Assembly: GCF_004770475.1 (NCBI RefSeq)
Contig: NZ_RQHK01000002.1
Coordinates: 1,342,001-1,406,000, forward strand
DNA length: 64,000 nt
DNA from: Leptospira mtsangambouensis
Lineage (GTDB): Bacteria > Spirochaetota > Leptospiria > Leptospirales > Leptospiraceae
Direction: 5' to 3'
Under the pieces are notes generated by a model. That model had not been told where the DNA came from, searched no databases, and saw nothing but the letters and a program-made list of their open reading frames with translations. Below are positions 27,345 through 35,856 of the stretch, piece after piece. Each line of letters opens with the position of its first letter. The stretch's first letter is position 1. The translations under genes and the position numbers were made by a program.

Positions 27345-29639
27345 ATGGAAACATTCAAAGGTTATTTGTTTGATATCTACCACTCCGAACAAAAAATCTA
27401 CCTTTGGCTCAGGTCCGAGGAAGGGGAACTTAGGTTATTTTCTGATGAGTTTTTACCAACAATCTACATTGATGCACCCCAAAACATACTCCAGAAACTA
27501 GTCAAACGTTTCTATGAATTAGATGCCTTGGCCGAAATTCCGAGCTTCACAGAGAAAACACTTTTTTATGAAAACAGAAGTATCCCTGTTCTCAAATTAG
27601 TAATCTCGAAACCACAACTCTTACCCAAAATCACAAATAAACTTTTCCATCTCTACGGAAAATACAATATCTATCACTCGGATATCGAAATCACCACAGG
27701 TTATATGGTCGAAAAAGACATCTACCCACTTGCCTATTTAGAAGTGAGTTACGAAACAAAAAATTCCTTAAATCAAATCCAAGGGATTCAATGTTTCACA
27801 AATATCACAGACTTAGATTATGAAATTCCAAACTTTAGAACGGTTTCTCTTTATTTAGAAAAAAGCCATAGAATTCCTCTTGAAAAAAACACACTCATAG
27901 TAGAAACACATTCCGACCAGTACAAACTAGATACAAACGATTCCAAAAACTTAATCCAAAAACTAAATCAAATATTCCAAAAACATGACCCTGATATTGT
28001 CCTCACTTCCTATGGTGATCAAATCCTATTTCCTTATCTATTTAAAACCGCACAAGATAATCACCTAACAACAGAATTCGACAGAGATAAAACAAGCACC
28101 ATCAGACGTTCAATACAAACACGAGGAACCAGCTTTAATACCTATGGAACCATTGTATATAGAGCACCCTCCTATCCACTTTTCGGTCGTTGGCACATTG
28201 ACTCAAAAAATGGTTTTGTTTATAAAGAAGCCGATCTAATGGGCATCATTGAACTTGCTCGTATTTCTCGTTTACCCATTCAAAAAATGGCAAGAGCTTC
28301 TACAGGGAAGGCACTTACCTATATTGAAGTGGATGTAGCACTAAGAATGAACTATCTTGTTCCTTGGCAAAAAAGTGCCTTAGAAGCACCGAAAACAGCC
28401 TTAGATTTGTTAAATGCAGACAAAGGTGGACTAGTTTTTCAAGCAGACATTCAAAATGGATTTGTGTTAGAAAATGTTGCTCAATTGGATTTTTCCCAAA
28501 TGTATCCCAAAGTAATGGTCACACACAATATCTCCCCAGAAACAATCAATTGTTTATGCTGCAAAAATGATTCCGAAGTAGAACGAGTCCCTTCTCTTGG
28601 ATACCGAGTCTGTAGTAAAAGAAAAGGTGTTGTTTCTGAAGCCCTAGCACATGTCATAGAACGCAGAACTCATTACAAAAAACAAATAAAAGATAAAAAT
28701 CAACCTAACAAAAATTATATAGAACAAAAACAATCAAGCCTAAAGTGGATGCTCGTTACATCTTTCGGTTATTTAGGTTATCGAAATGCAAAATTCGGGA
28801 AACTAGAAAGCCACGAAGCAGTCACAGCTTTCGGAAGAGAAAAATTACTAATGGCAAAAGAAATTGCGGAAGCCTACGATTACAACTTAGTACACGCAAT
28901 TACCGACTGTATCTTTATTCAAAAAAAAGATAAATCACCAATCTCTGAAAGTAATCTTTTAGAAATATGTGAAACGATAAAACTAAAAACAAAAATCACA
29001 ATGGATGTGGAGGGCATCTTCTCTTGGTTATATTTTCCACCATCGACACAAGATGAAAAAATGCCAGTTGCCAACCGCTATATGGGAAGATTTATCGATG
29101 GTCATTTCAAAGGGAGAGGAATTGCCGTGAGACGAAAAGATTATCCTCGTTACATAAAAGCTGCACAAAATGAAATGATTCAATGGATGTGCCAATTTGA
29201 AACAATAACAGAGATGAGATCACGCGAAGATAAAATTTTGGAAATTTTTAAAAAATATGATGTCCCTCTTTCGAAAGGAGATGTCTTTTGGAAGGACCTC
29301 CTAATTTTAAGATCTACATCTCAAGATCCAGAAGGTTATCGAGTCGATGCACCGAGTGCAGTGGCAGTCAAAGATTTGTTAGAAATGGGAATTCATGTAC
29401 AAGCAGGAGAAAAAATACGCTATTTGGTGGTAAATAAAAAATCAGAAAGAAAAGGAGAAAGATACAAAACAGAAGAAAGAATAGAAACCCGAAACTCAGG
29501 ACACATCTTAATCTACGATAAAAAATACTACCGCAAACTACTGCTCACTTCTTTCAAAGAAATCTGGATTGGAATCGCAAACTTCCAACACTTCAGCGAA
29601 CTCATCAGCGATGAACAATTTTTACCTTTCAAATTTTAG
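27345..29639 (+). CDS. divergent family-B DNA polymerase
   Basis: 764 residues. Polymerase motif A is VAQLDFSQMYPKVMVTHNIS (~380-400). A CxCC...C cluster follows it (INCLCC, YRVCSKRKGVV), as in archaeal-type PolB. Motif B is KWMLVTSFGYLGYRNAKFG, and motif C is HAITDCIFI. In motif C the first Asp of DTD is Ile but the second, catalytic Asp remains, as does the motif A Asp, so synthesis should be possible. In the N-terminal exonuclease-like half, ExoII is recognisable (DPDIVLTSYGDQILFPYL), but the ExoI DxE is not seen (VETHSDQY instead), so proofreading may be lost. A translesion or repair role is inferred. Last gene of the three-gene unit; the array starts ~480 bases later. Confidence 0.85.
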   Translation: METFKGYLFDIYHSEQKIYLWLRSEEGELRLFSDEFLPTIYIDAPQNILQKLVKRFYELDALAEIPSFTEKTLFYENRSIPVLKLVISKPQLLPKITNKLFHLYGKYNIYHSDIEITTGYMVEKDIYPLAYLEVSYETKNSLNQIQGIQCFTNITDLDYEIPNFRTVSLYLEKSHRIPLEKNTLIVETHSDQYKLDTNDSKNLIQKLNQIFQKHDPDIVLTSYGDQILFPYLFKTAQDNHLTTEFDRDKTSTIRRSIQTRGTSFNTYGTIVYRAPSYPLFGRWHIDSKNGFVYKEADLMGIIELARISRLPIQKMARASTGKALTYIEVDVALRMNYLVPWQKSALEAPKTALDLLNADKGGLVFQADIQNGFVLENVAQLDFSQMYPKVMVTHNISPETINCLCCKNDSEVERVPSLGYRVCSKRKGVVSEALAHVIERRTHYKKQIKDKNQPNKNYIEQKQSSLKWMLVTSFGYLGYRNAKFGKLESHEAVTAFGREKLLMAKEIAEAYDYNLVHAITDCIFIQKKDKSPISESNLLEICETIKLKTKITMDVEGIFSWLYFPPSTQDEKMPVANRYMGRFIDGHFKGRGIAVRRKDYPRYIKAAQNEMIQWMCQFETITEMRSREDKILEIFKKYDVPLSKGDVFWKDLLILRSTSQDPEGYRVDAPSAVAVKDLLEMGIHVQAGEKIRYLVVNKKSERKGERYKTEERIETRNSGHILIYDKKYYRKLLLTSFKEIWIGIANFQHFSELISDEQFLPFKF

Positions 29640-30114
29640 AACCAAACAAAAGTAAACTCAATCCATTACAATATGCAAATTTACTTTTATTGCATAAATT
29701 GGAAAAAAAATCCAAAAATTCGAGATAAAAAAAGCATGTTAGATGAGAATTTCGACAGCATATTCAAAAAACGTTTGCACTCACTCAATTACAAAAAAGA
29801 CTCAGATTCGTTTTTCCCTCTATGGGACTCAGGGGGCGAAGCTACGCCCTCACCAAACAAAGAACAAAATGGCCACCAGCAGACGCAAAAGCAAAAGCAA
29901 ATTATGTCTCATCAGGACAAACATTCTACTTAACAGCAAACCGTGGGAAATAAACGAATAGCAAATAACAGACTTAATAAACTAATATACGAACAGCAAA
30001 TACCAGAATAATAGTGGAATTAAACGTAATACGAAAATAACGACTATATAAGCTTTAATCGACACGCGATTACACAACAAAATTAAACCACTTCCAGACC
30101 AGCAATTACAGTTC
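29640..30114. other. gene-poor region at the left edge of the cassette array
   Basis: About 475 bases with no convincing gene on either strand; short open frames have skewed Lys/Gln/Asn composition. No room for an integrase gene (~1 kb). An isolated patch at 29822-29852 (GGGACTCAGG followed by GGGCG-loop-CGCCC) resembles pieces of attC sites downstream, and short TAACAGCAA-like strings recur at 29930-30000. This may be decayed attC or attI sequence. Confidence 0.45.
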
Positions 30115-30121
30115 GTTATGC
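30115..30121 (+). other. leftmost recombination core (GTTATGC) of the array
   Basis: TTCGTTATGCGCTAT matches the R' core found at every cassette junction. Its downstream bases are complementary to the R'' flank of the first attC (AGCGCATAAC), so cassette 1 begins at 30116. No attC body precedes it. It is therefore the attI-type junction or the 3' remnant of a lost attC. Confidence 0.7.
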
Positions 30122-30174
30122 GCTATGCTAAAAATTAATTTACTCACAATCACAAGTAAGGAGATATATACAAA

Positions 30175-30735
30175 ATGGACATGCTAATCCTAGCCGCAGA
30201 TCAAGTAAAACCAGATATGGTTTACGGATCTTTGTGGTATCAGGATCCATTGTTAATATTTCTTTTGACTATTTTAGGAATTATTGTCTCTGTGATAGGA
30301 TCTTTGTTCTCATGGAGTGCTTACAAAGCTGCAAATAAAGCAGGCCATATTGTTAAGGTCCAAGACATATTAATAGAAGTTACGGAATTAACAGAAAAAT
30401 GTCACTTGAAATCTAATGTTAGCTTTGAACAAGCAAGCGAACTCCTTCACACACTTTCTTCCAAAAATCACAGAGTAATAACTATATTCACAGAATTAAT
30501 TTCAAAATCCGATAACAATTTAATTTCAGAGCTAAACAGTGCATTTGAAAACGCACGAGGAAAATTAGATACCCTTAATCCAGTTATCAATCCAGGACTA
30601 CTAACCACCCAACCGCAAATAACTGATCAACTTATTTATTATACAATGGAAGCAGAATTTTCTAAAATAGGCCAGAAGCTTAATAAACTTAAGGCAGTTC
30701 TTGAAAAAAACACAGCAGCTGGAGGCGATATATGA
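30175..30735 (+). CDS. cassette 1: single-pass membrane protein
   Basis: 186 residues with one transmembrane helix (PLLIFLLTILGIIVSVIGSLFSW, ~25-47) and a cytosolic helical domain of ~135 residues (KAANKAGHIVKVQDILIEVTELTEK). AAGGAGAT lies 10 bases before ATG 30175. It overlaps the next gene by four bases (ATGA), so the two act together. No known domain. The membrane-anchor-plus-helical-domain plan next to a small soluble partner resembles some phage-defence effectors, but that is only analogy. Confidence 0.8.
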   Translation: MDMLILAADQVKPDMVYGSLWYQDPLLIFLLTILGIIVSVIGSLFSWSAYKAANKAGHIVKVQDILIEVTELTEKCHLKSNVSFEQASELLHTLSSKNHRVITIFTELISKSDNNLISELNSAFENARGKLDTLNPVINPGLLTTQPQITDQLIYYTMEAEFSKIGQKLNKLKAVLEKNTAAGGDI

Positions 30736-31103
30736 TTGAAGATGATTTAATAAATCAATTACGCAAGATGATTGAGTACACTAAAAAAAATCGTATTCCT
30801 TGGAAATTTTTAAATGAACAAACTTATCGTTGGGTTAAGCAGGAAACGCTAAAAAATAACCAGATTATTACAACCATACAATACGCCGGCAGGCACTCAC
30901 GTATTTCAAAAAACAATGAAACAGAAGCATTTGAATATTATATATTAAATATTCAATCAACGAATCCAGCAGAATTATTACTTCAAATAACATCAAATGA
31001 AGAAAGCCATGCTGATTTATTAACTGAAGTATTTAATGCAGCACGCGAAGCTAGTAAAGTAACAACAGCAGATGTATTAAAAAACTTGCTAAATGATGTA
31101 TAA
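30732..31103 (+). CDS. cassette 1: small soluble protein
   Basis: 123 residues. A basic helical N-terminus (IEDDLINQLRKMIEYTKKNRIPWKFL) is followed by a beta-like middle containing AGRHSRISKNNETEAFEYYI and a helical C-terminus (HADLLTEVFNAAREASKVTTADVLKNLL). Translationally coupled to the preceding membrane protein through ATGA. Function not recognised. Confidence 0.75.
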   Translation: MIEDDLINQLRKMIEYTKKNRIPWKFLNEQTYRWVKQETLKNNQIITTIQYAGRHSRISKNNETEAFEYYILNIQSTNPAELLLQITSNEESHADLLTEVFNAAREASKVTTADVLKNLLNDV

Positions 31104-31113
31104 TTCGCACAGC

Positions 31114-31277
31114 GCATAACAGCGCGGAAACGCTGCGCTTCGGCACTTACGGCCTCGCTTGGGCTGCGCCACATTCCCTTTCTGTCACTCGTTTGCATCC
31201 GCAAACTCCGTGCCAGTCCCTAACGTCCCGTTCGGGACTCAGGGTCAGGGAACGTCGTCTCCACTAGTTCGTTATGC
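31114..31277 (+). repeat. attC 1
   Basis: R'' GCATAAC, R' GTTATGC. Inner arms GCGGAAACG/CGTCGTCTCC. Apical hairpins include CCC-TTCGGGAC near 31226-31242. Confidence 0.92.
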
Positions 31278-31364
31278 GCCATTTCTCAAAATTTTTATAA
31301 AATTTTAAACTGCAAAATAAAAACCAAAAACAAATTATGTTAATAAAAAGGCTAACTACATAAA

Positions 31365-33755
31365 ATGACATTGTACGAAAAATTACAAAAAGCGACAAGT
31401 GAGGAAGATGTTAAAGATGCATATATTAAAGCCCTCGGGCTGAAAGAATACAATAAAAACCTTGTTGACATTCAAACAAAGGAAATCTGGTTTGAAGCTA
31501 AACAAAATTCAACTCATTCTAGTTATGCTATGTTTACGCAACTAATGCACTATGTGCAAGATGCTCTTAACAAAGGAGAATACGTTCCTCCATTTCTATC
31601 CGTCATTGATACCCAAAAAGCAGCATTAATGAAAACATCGGATGTTTTGCCGTTTCTCGCGAAGAAAACCATAAAATGGGGAAAGTCGGCAAGTCAATAT
31701 CCGAAAGAAGCACTTGATGCAATTTCTGCGCACATCGGAACTCATTTTGTTTCATTCAAGCTCTCAACCCATGAATCTGAATATATAAACACTGTTAAAG
31801 AAGCCATTAAAACTGGTGATATTATTCGGACTCAAATTACTCCAGATAATTTGAAACAAGTATTTGACAAGTGGGTAACCATGATTGGAAGAGAAATAAA
31901 AGGAATTAAGGAAGATGATTATTCGCTACTATTTTTTGCTGATATTATGCACGACGGGAAGGTTTCTACACATGAAAATTTACCCGCAGAATTACTCCAT
32001 AAAAATAATGCTCCCGTATTTAGTTTAGGTGGAAAGATATTTGAATTAAGCAACAAAGAGGGATATAGACAATTTTGGGCGATCTACCATAAACCACCTA
32101 AATCGGAATATCGAGACTATTTACTTGAACGTAGAGATAGTTTAATTCCTCTTGATGAACGAAGTTTCAAAGGCGCATTTTATACACCCTTATCAGTTGT
32201 TGATCAAGCTTACATAAAACTTGAAGAAACTTTAGGTAAAAATTGGCAAAAAAATTATCTCGTTTGGGATATGTGCTGTGGAGTCGGAAACTTAGAAGTC
32301 AAGCATAGTAATCAGAGAAATATATTCATGAGCACTTTAGATCAAGCTGACGTTGATGTAATGAAAGCAACGAAAACTTGCGTTGCGGCACATAGGTTTC
32401 AATACGATTATTTGAATGATGATATAACTGAAGATGGTAAGATTGATTATAATTTAACTAATAAAATACCAGAAGCTTTACGAAAAGCTATATCGGAAAA
32501 TAAAAAAATTTTAGTGTTGATGAACCCTCCTTATGCTGAAGTGGGAACCCGAGGAAATACGACTATAGAACTTGGAACCGAAAACAAAACTGGTGTTGCA
32601 AAAACAAAAATTGCAAAATTTATGAAAGACTACGGAAAAGCAAGTAATGAACTTTTCACACAATTCTTAGCTCGAATTGCAATAGAAATTCCTTCAGCGA
32701 CCATTGCAATGTTTAGTACTATGAAATATGTAAATGCACCAAACTTTGAAAAATTTAGAGCAGTTTGGAACGCAGAATATTTAGGTGGTTTTGTAATTCA
32801 TAATAAAGTTTTTGAAGGCTTAAGTGGCAAATTTCCGATTGGTTTCCTTATATGGAAAACAAACCAAAAGATAAAAAGCCAAATATCAGAAGTAAGAGTT
32901 GATGTTTTTGATAAAAGCGTTAAACCTATAGGAGAGAAAATTTTCTACAATCTTCCAAATAATTCATTTTTAAATGTTTGGATAAAACGACCAAAAACTA
33001 ACAAAGTTCCTGCTCTACCGTTAAAAAATGGAATTACTCCTGCTACATCGGCACCCAGAGTTGATACCTGGGCAGATGAAGCAATTGCCTATATGTATTG
33101 CGGTAAAAACGATTTACAACATGCTGAGCAACAAACAGTTCTATTTTCAGCACCATACGGTCAAGGAGACGGATTTTACATAACTCCAGAAAATTTATGG
33201 CAAGCCGCAATTGTATTTTCAGTTAGAAGATTAATCATACCCACTTGGCTCAATGATCGCGACCAATTCCTTCAACCAGATAAAACATTAACCGATGAAT
33301 TTAAGAATGATTGTTTAATTTGGATGCTTTTCAATAGATGTAACAGAACGGCAGGTGCAAATGAACTCGAATGGAACGGAAAAACTTGGTCTTTAGTCAA
33401 TCATTTTATACCGTTTACAGAAATTGAAGTTAACGCACCAGATAGATTTGAATCAGATTTTATGGTGAAATATCTTGCAAACAAGAATCTATCGAACGAA
33501 TCAAAGAAACTTCTCGAAGAAGGTAAGAAATTATGGCAAATATTCTTCTCTCATACTGATATACGTACAATTAGAGATGATTTAAAATTAAATAGACCTG
33601 ATGTCGGCTGGTTTCAAATTAGAAAAGCCTTACAAACAAGAATATCCGTGGATAATTTTGCACCTGTAGATTTTACAAACTTTGACAAAAGCTACAAAAT
33701 ATTAACCGAAAAATTAGAGCCCCAAGTCTATGAGTTAGGCTTTTTGAAAGAATAA
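31365..33755 (+). CDS. cassette 2: type IIG-like restriction-modification protein (N6-adenine methyltransferase with N-terminal nuclease)
   Basis: 796 residues. N-terminal part: NLVDIQTKEIWFEAKQN (~28-44) fits a PD-(D/E)xK nuclease strand pair, with Asp followed by ExK. The methyltransferase domain starts with GAFYTPLSVVDQAY (~268), then SAM motif I VWDMCCGVGNLE (~300) and catalytic motif IV LMNPPYAEVG (~386). The C-terminal 300 residues probably hold the target-recognition domain. One polypeptide cutting and modifying would be a type IIG enzyme; a methyltransferase of a BREX-like or orphan system is the alternative. Sole gene in the longest cassette of the window (2.66 kb). No restriction partner or specificity subunit is present beside it. 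Confidence 0.8.
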   Translation: MTLYEKLQKATSEEDVKDAYIKALGLKEYNKNLVDIQTKEIWFEAKQNSTHSSYAMFTQLMHYVQDALNKGEYVPPFLSVIDTQKAALMKTSDVLPFLAKKTIKWGKSASQYPKEALDAISAHIGTHFVSFKLSTHESEYINTVKEAIKTGDIIRTQITPDNLKQVFDKWVTMIGREIKGIKEDDYSLLFFADIMHDGKVSTHENLPAELLHKNNAPVFSLGGKIFELSNKEGYRQFWAIYHKPPKSEYRDYLLERRDSLIPLDERSFKGAFYTPLSVVDQAYIKLEETLGKNWQKNYLVWDMCCGVGNLEVKHSNQRNIFMSTLDQADVDVMKATKTCVAAHRFQYDYLNDDITEDGKIDYNLTNKIPEALRKAISENKKILVLMNPPYAEVGTRGNTTIELGTENKTGVAKTKIAKFMKDYGKASNELFTQFLARIAIEIPSATIAMFSTMKYVNAPNFEKFRAVWNAEYLGGFVIHNKVFEGLSGKFPIGFLIWKTNQKIKSQISEVRVDVFDKSVKPIGEKIFYNLPNNSFLNVWIKRPKTNKVPALPLKNGITPATSAPRVDTWADEAIAYMYCGKNDLQHAEQQTVLFSAPYGQGDGFYITPENLWQAAIVFSVRRLIIPTWLNDRDQFLQPDKTLTDEFKNDCLIWMLFNRCNRTAGANELEWNGKTWSLVNHFIPFTEIEVNAPDRFESDFMVKYLANKNLSNESKKLLEEGKKLWQIFFSHTDIRTIRDDLKLNRPDVGWFQIRKALQTRISVDNFAPVDFTNFDKSYKILTEKLEPQVYELGFLKE

Positions 33756-33772
33756 TTTTCATACGAAACGGC

Positions 33773-33933
33773 GCATAACAGCGACTTAACGCTTCGCTTC
33801 GGGACAAGCCCTCGCTTGGGCTTCGCCACATTCCCCTTCTGTCACTCGTTTGCATTCGCAAACTCCGTGCCAGTCCCTAACGTCCCATTCGGGACTCAGG
33901 GTCGAGGAACGTCGTTAAGTCTAGTTCTTATAC
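33773..33933 (+). repeat. attC 2 with defective R' core
   Basis: Inner arms GACTTAACG/CGTTAAGTC. The right end reads TAGTTCTTATACG instead of TAGTTCGTTATACG: the G of the core GTT has been deleted, giving CTTATAC. Recombination at this junction should be impaired. Confidence 0.88.
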
Positions 33934-33967
33934 GACATTTATTTAAAATTAATTCTAGTTCAAAAAT

Positions 33968-34258
33968 ATGAAAAAAAATCTAACTCTATTATTTTCATTC
34001 TACTTTATATCATTTGGAGAATTTCAAGATTTGTCAGCACAAACTATTGACTTCTCAAAAGAAAAGCCAATCCATCCTTATTACGAAACAATGGATGAAA
34101 ACTATTCGATCGACTGTAAAGAAAAACAACTTTGTATGGAAAACTGCAAAGATTCATTCACTTTCATCTCAAACAAATTCAAAGATAAAAATAATGCTCG
34201 ATTAGGTTGCTTCGCAGATTGCAGGAAAATAGTTTGTTTTTCAAAGAATAAAAAATGA
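33968..34258 (+). CDS. cassette 3: small secreted cysteine-rich protein
   Basis: 96 residues. A signal peptide (NLTLLFSFYFISFGEFQDLSAQ) is followed by a mature part with six cysteines in CKEKQLCMENCKDS and GCFADCRKIVC, likely forming disulphides in the periplasm or outside. Overlaps the following lipoprotein by four bases (ATGA). No family recognised. Confidence 0.75.
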   Translation: MKKNLTLLFSFYFISFGEFQDLSAQTIDFSKEKPIHPYYETMDENYSIDCKEKQLCMENCKDSFTFISNKFKDKNNARLGCFADCRKIVCFSKNKK

Positions 34259-34668
34259 AAATAACTAAACTCTATTCATATCTTTTAATACCACTCTTAT
34301 CTATTGCATGTAATATCAATCAAGGTATTGACTCTAATGAATTTTATACTGAGGACGAAACAGAAAGAAAAATAGGAATTGCTGTTTCATTAAAATCGGT
34401 ACAAATTTTTGGAAATCCGACCACCTTACTCCCGTACGAATTTCAACAAGACCAAAATTGCAAAAGACAATCCTACTTTAAAAAAGTGGAAGTTAACAAA
34501 TGCGTAAATATTATCCTCGCATCCATTATTCAAACTACAGATATATCGGATTATTTTGGAAAAATTGCAGTTATAGTTAACAAATTATGCAATCTAGAAA
34601 GACAAATTTTCTTAGATAATGCGTCAAAAGGGGAAATAAACTTTTGCGGAACTAAGAAAATATTTTAA
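34255..34668 (+). CDS. cassette 3: lipoprotein
   Basis: 137 residues, signal peptide ending in the lipobox LLSIAC. The mature protein has four further cysteines (NCKRQSY, NKCVN, KLCNLE, NFCGTK) and no known domain. Paired with the upstream cysteine-rich secreted protein; the two may form an envelope-located complex. Confidence 0.75.
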   Translation: MKITKLYSYLLIPLLSIACNINQGIDSNEFYTEDETERKIGIAVSLKSVQIFGNPTTLLPYEFQQDQNCKRQSYFKKVEVNKCVNIILASIIQTTDISDYFGKIAVIVNKLCNLERQIFLDNASKGEINFCGTKKIF

Positions 34669-34683
34669 TATTAAATAAACGTC

Positions 34684-34846
34684 GTATAACAGCGACTTAA
34701 CGCTTCGTTTCGGGACTTACGCCCTCACTCGGTCTGCGACACATTCCTCTCTGGAACTTCTCTTGCCTCCGCAAGCCTCGTTCCAGCCCCTAACGTCCCT
34801 TCGGGACTCAGGGTCGAGGAACGTCGTTAAGTCTAGTTCGTTATGC
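34684..34846 (+). repeat. attC 3
   Basis: R'' GTATAAC complements the cassette-3 start (TTATACGAC); R' GTTATGC belongs to cassette 4. Inner arms GACTTAACG/CGTTAAGTC. Confidence 0.92.
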
Positions 34847-34883
34847 GAAATGCGGTTAAAAATAATATCTAAAGAGGAAATAT

Positions 34884-35636
34884 ATGGACAACGAATTAGA
34901 AATTGTAAAAAAAGCTTTAGACTCAAAGGTCGTAGAAAAAATTTACGACGATGGTCTATCAGGTACTACTTCTCAAGTAGGAAAATTAGGTGAAGATTTA
35001 GTAAAAACCGCAAGATTACTTCTTTTTCCGATACAAATATTAGGTTCCTTACAAGATAGATTAGAAATAATATTAACTCGAATTAAAAATAAAGTTCCTG
35101 AAGATAAATTAATACAAGCAGATCCGAAGATAATTGGACCATCACTAGAAAACTTAAAATATATTAAAGAAGATGATATCCTGTTTGAATCTTTTATTAA
35201 TCTTATAACAAAATCTATGGATAGAGATGAATATAAAAACGCACACCCAGCTTTTCCAAGATTACTTGAGCAAATTTCTTCCGATGAGGCTATTTTGCTC
35301 TTCGAACTAAAGAATAAAGAATTTAATGTGGTTGATACAATGGATTACGATAGAACACTAAACCAATTTTATAACAGAAAATTGATTAGTAGCGAAATAC
35401 CGAAAGAAAAATTAGAATTTCCTGAACATATCGAAACTTACTATGCCCATCTCGAATCGTTAGGATTAGTAAGTTGGCCAGTTTTCAAACAAAATCCGAT
35501 AGTCTCAAGTGGTATACAAACAGGAGTAACTCGATATAGCAAATGGTTAACCACACCTTTCGGAAAAATTTTTTCCCAAGCATGTATTCCGGATGAAGAA
35601 TATATTATGGAATATTTAAGAAGAAAATCCGAGTAA
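34884..35636 (+). CDS. cassette 4: DUF4393 (Abi-alpha) abortive-infection-type protein
   Basis: 250 residues. The central part VGKLGEDLVKTARLLLFPIQILGSLQDRLEII followed by LIQADPKIIGPSLENLKYIKEDDILFESFINLITKSMD and HPAFPRLLEQISSDEAILLFEL follows the DUF4393 pattern. That pattern is a hydrophobic N-terminal helix, the 'P..I..P.LE...Y..ED..L...F..LL...M' block and the 'HP.F..I...LSPDEA..L' block. The family is named Abi-alpha for an abortive infection phage-resistance role. AAGAGGAAA lies 6 bases before the ATG. Single gene in its cassette. Confidence 0.8.
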   Translation: MDNELEIVKKALDSKVVEKIYDDGLSGTTSQVGKLGEDLVKTARLLLFPIQILGSLQDRLEIILTRIKNKVPEDKLIQADPKIIGPSLENLKYIKEDDILFESFINLITKSMDRDEYKNAHPAFPRLLEQISSDEAILLFELKNKEFNVVDTMDYDRTLNQFYNRKLISSEIPKEKLEFPEHIETYYAHLESLGLVSWPVFKQNPIVSSGIQTGVTRYSKWLTTPFGKIFSQACIPDEEYIMEYLRRKSE

Positions 35637-35649
35637 CAAACCGCCCTTC

Positions 35650-35812
35650 GCATAACAGCGTCTTCCCGCTACGTTTCGGGACAAGCCCTCACTCGGCCTC
35701 CGGCAAATTGTCCTCCTGTCACTCGCTCGCATGCGCAAGCTACGTGCCAGTCCCTAACGTCCCTTTCAGGGACTCAGGGTCGGACAACTTCGGGAAGACT
35801 AGTTCGTTATGC
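35650..35812 (+). repeat. attC 4
   Basis: R'' GCATAAC, R' GTTATGC. Inner arms GTCTTCCCG/CGGGAAGAC; outer stem TTGTCC/GGACAA. Confidence 0.92.
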
Positions 35813-35856
35813 GAAATTTTACAAATTCAATTAATAAAATAAAAAAAAACAAATAT

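Noticed and set aside
29673..29933. Short open frames in the gap left of the array
   Set aside because: Low-complexity Lys/Gln/Ser composition, no ribosome-binding site and no conserved motif.
29640..30115. Search for an integrase on either strand
   Set aside because: Region is too short and no tyrosine-recombinase motif is visible; integrase must be elsewhere or lost.
35809..35856. ATG in the attC core as start of the cassette-5 lipoprotein
   Set aside because: The core GTTATGC supplies an ATG in many cassettes, but the signal peptide only begins at ATG 35857.
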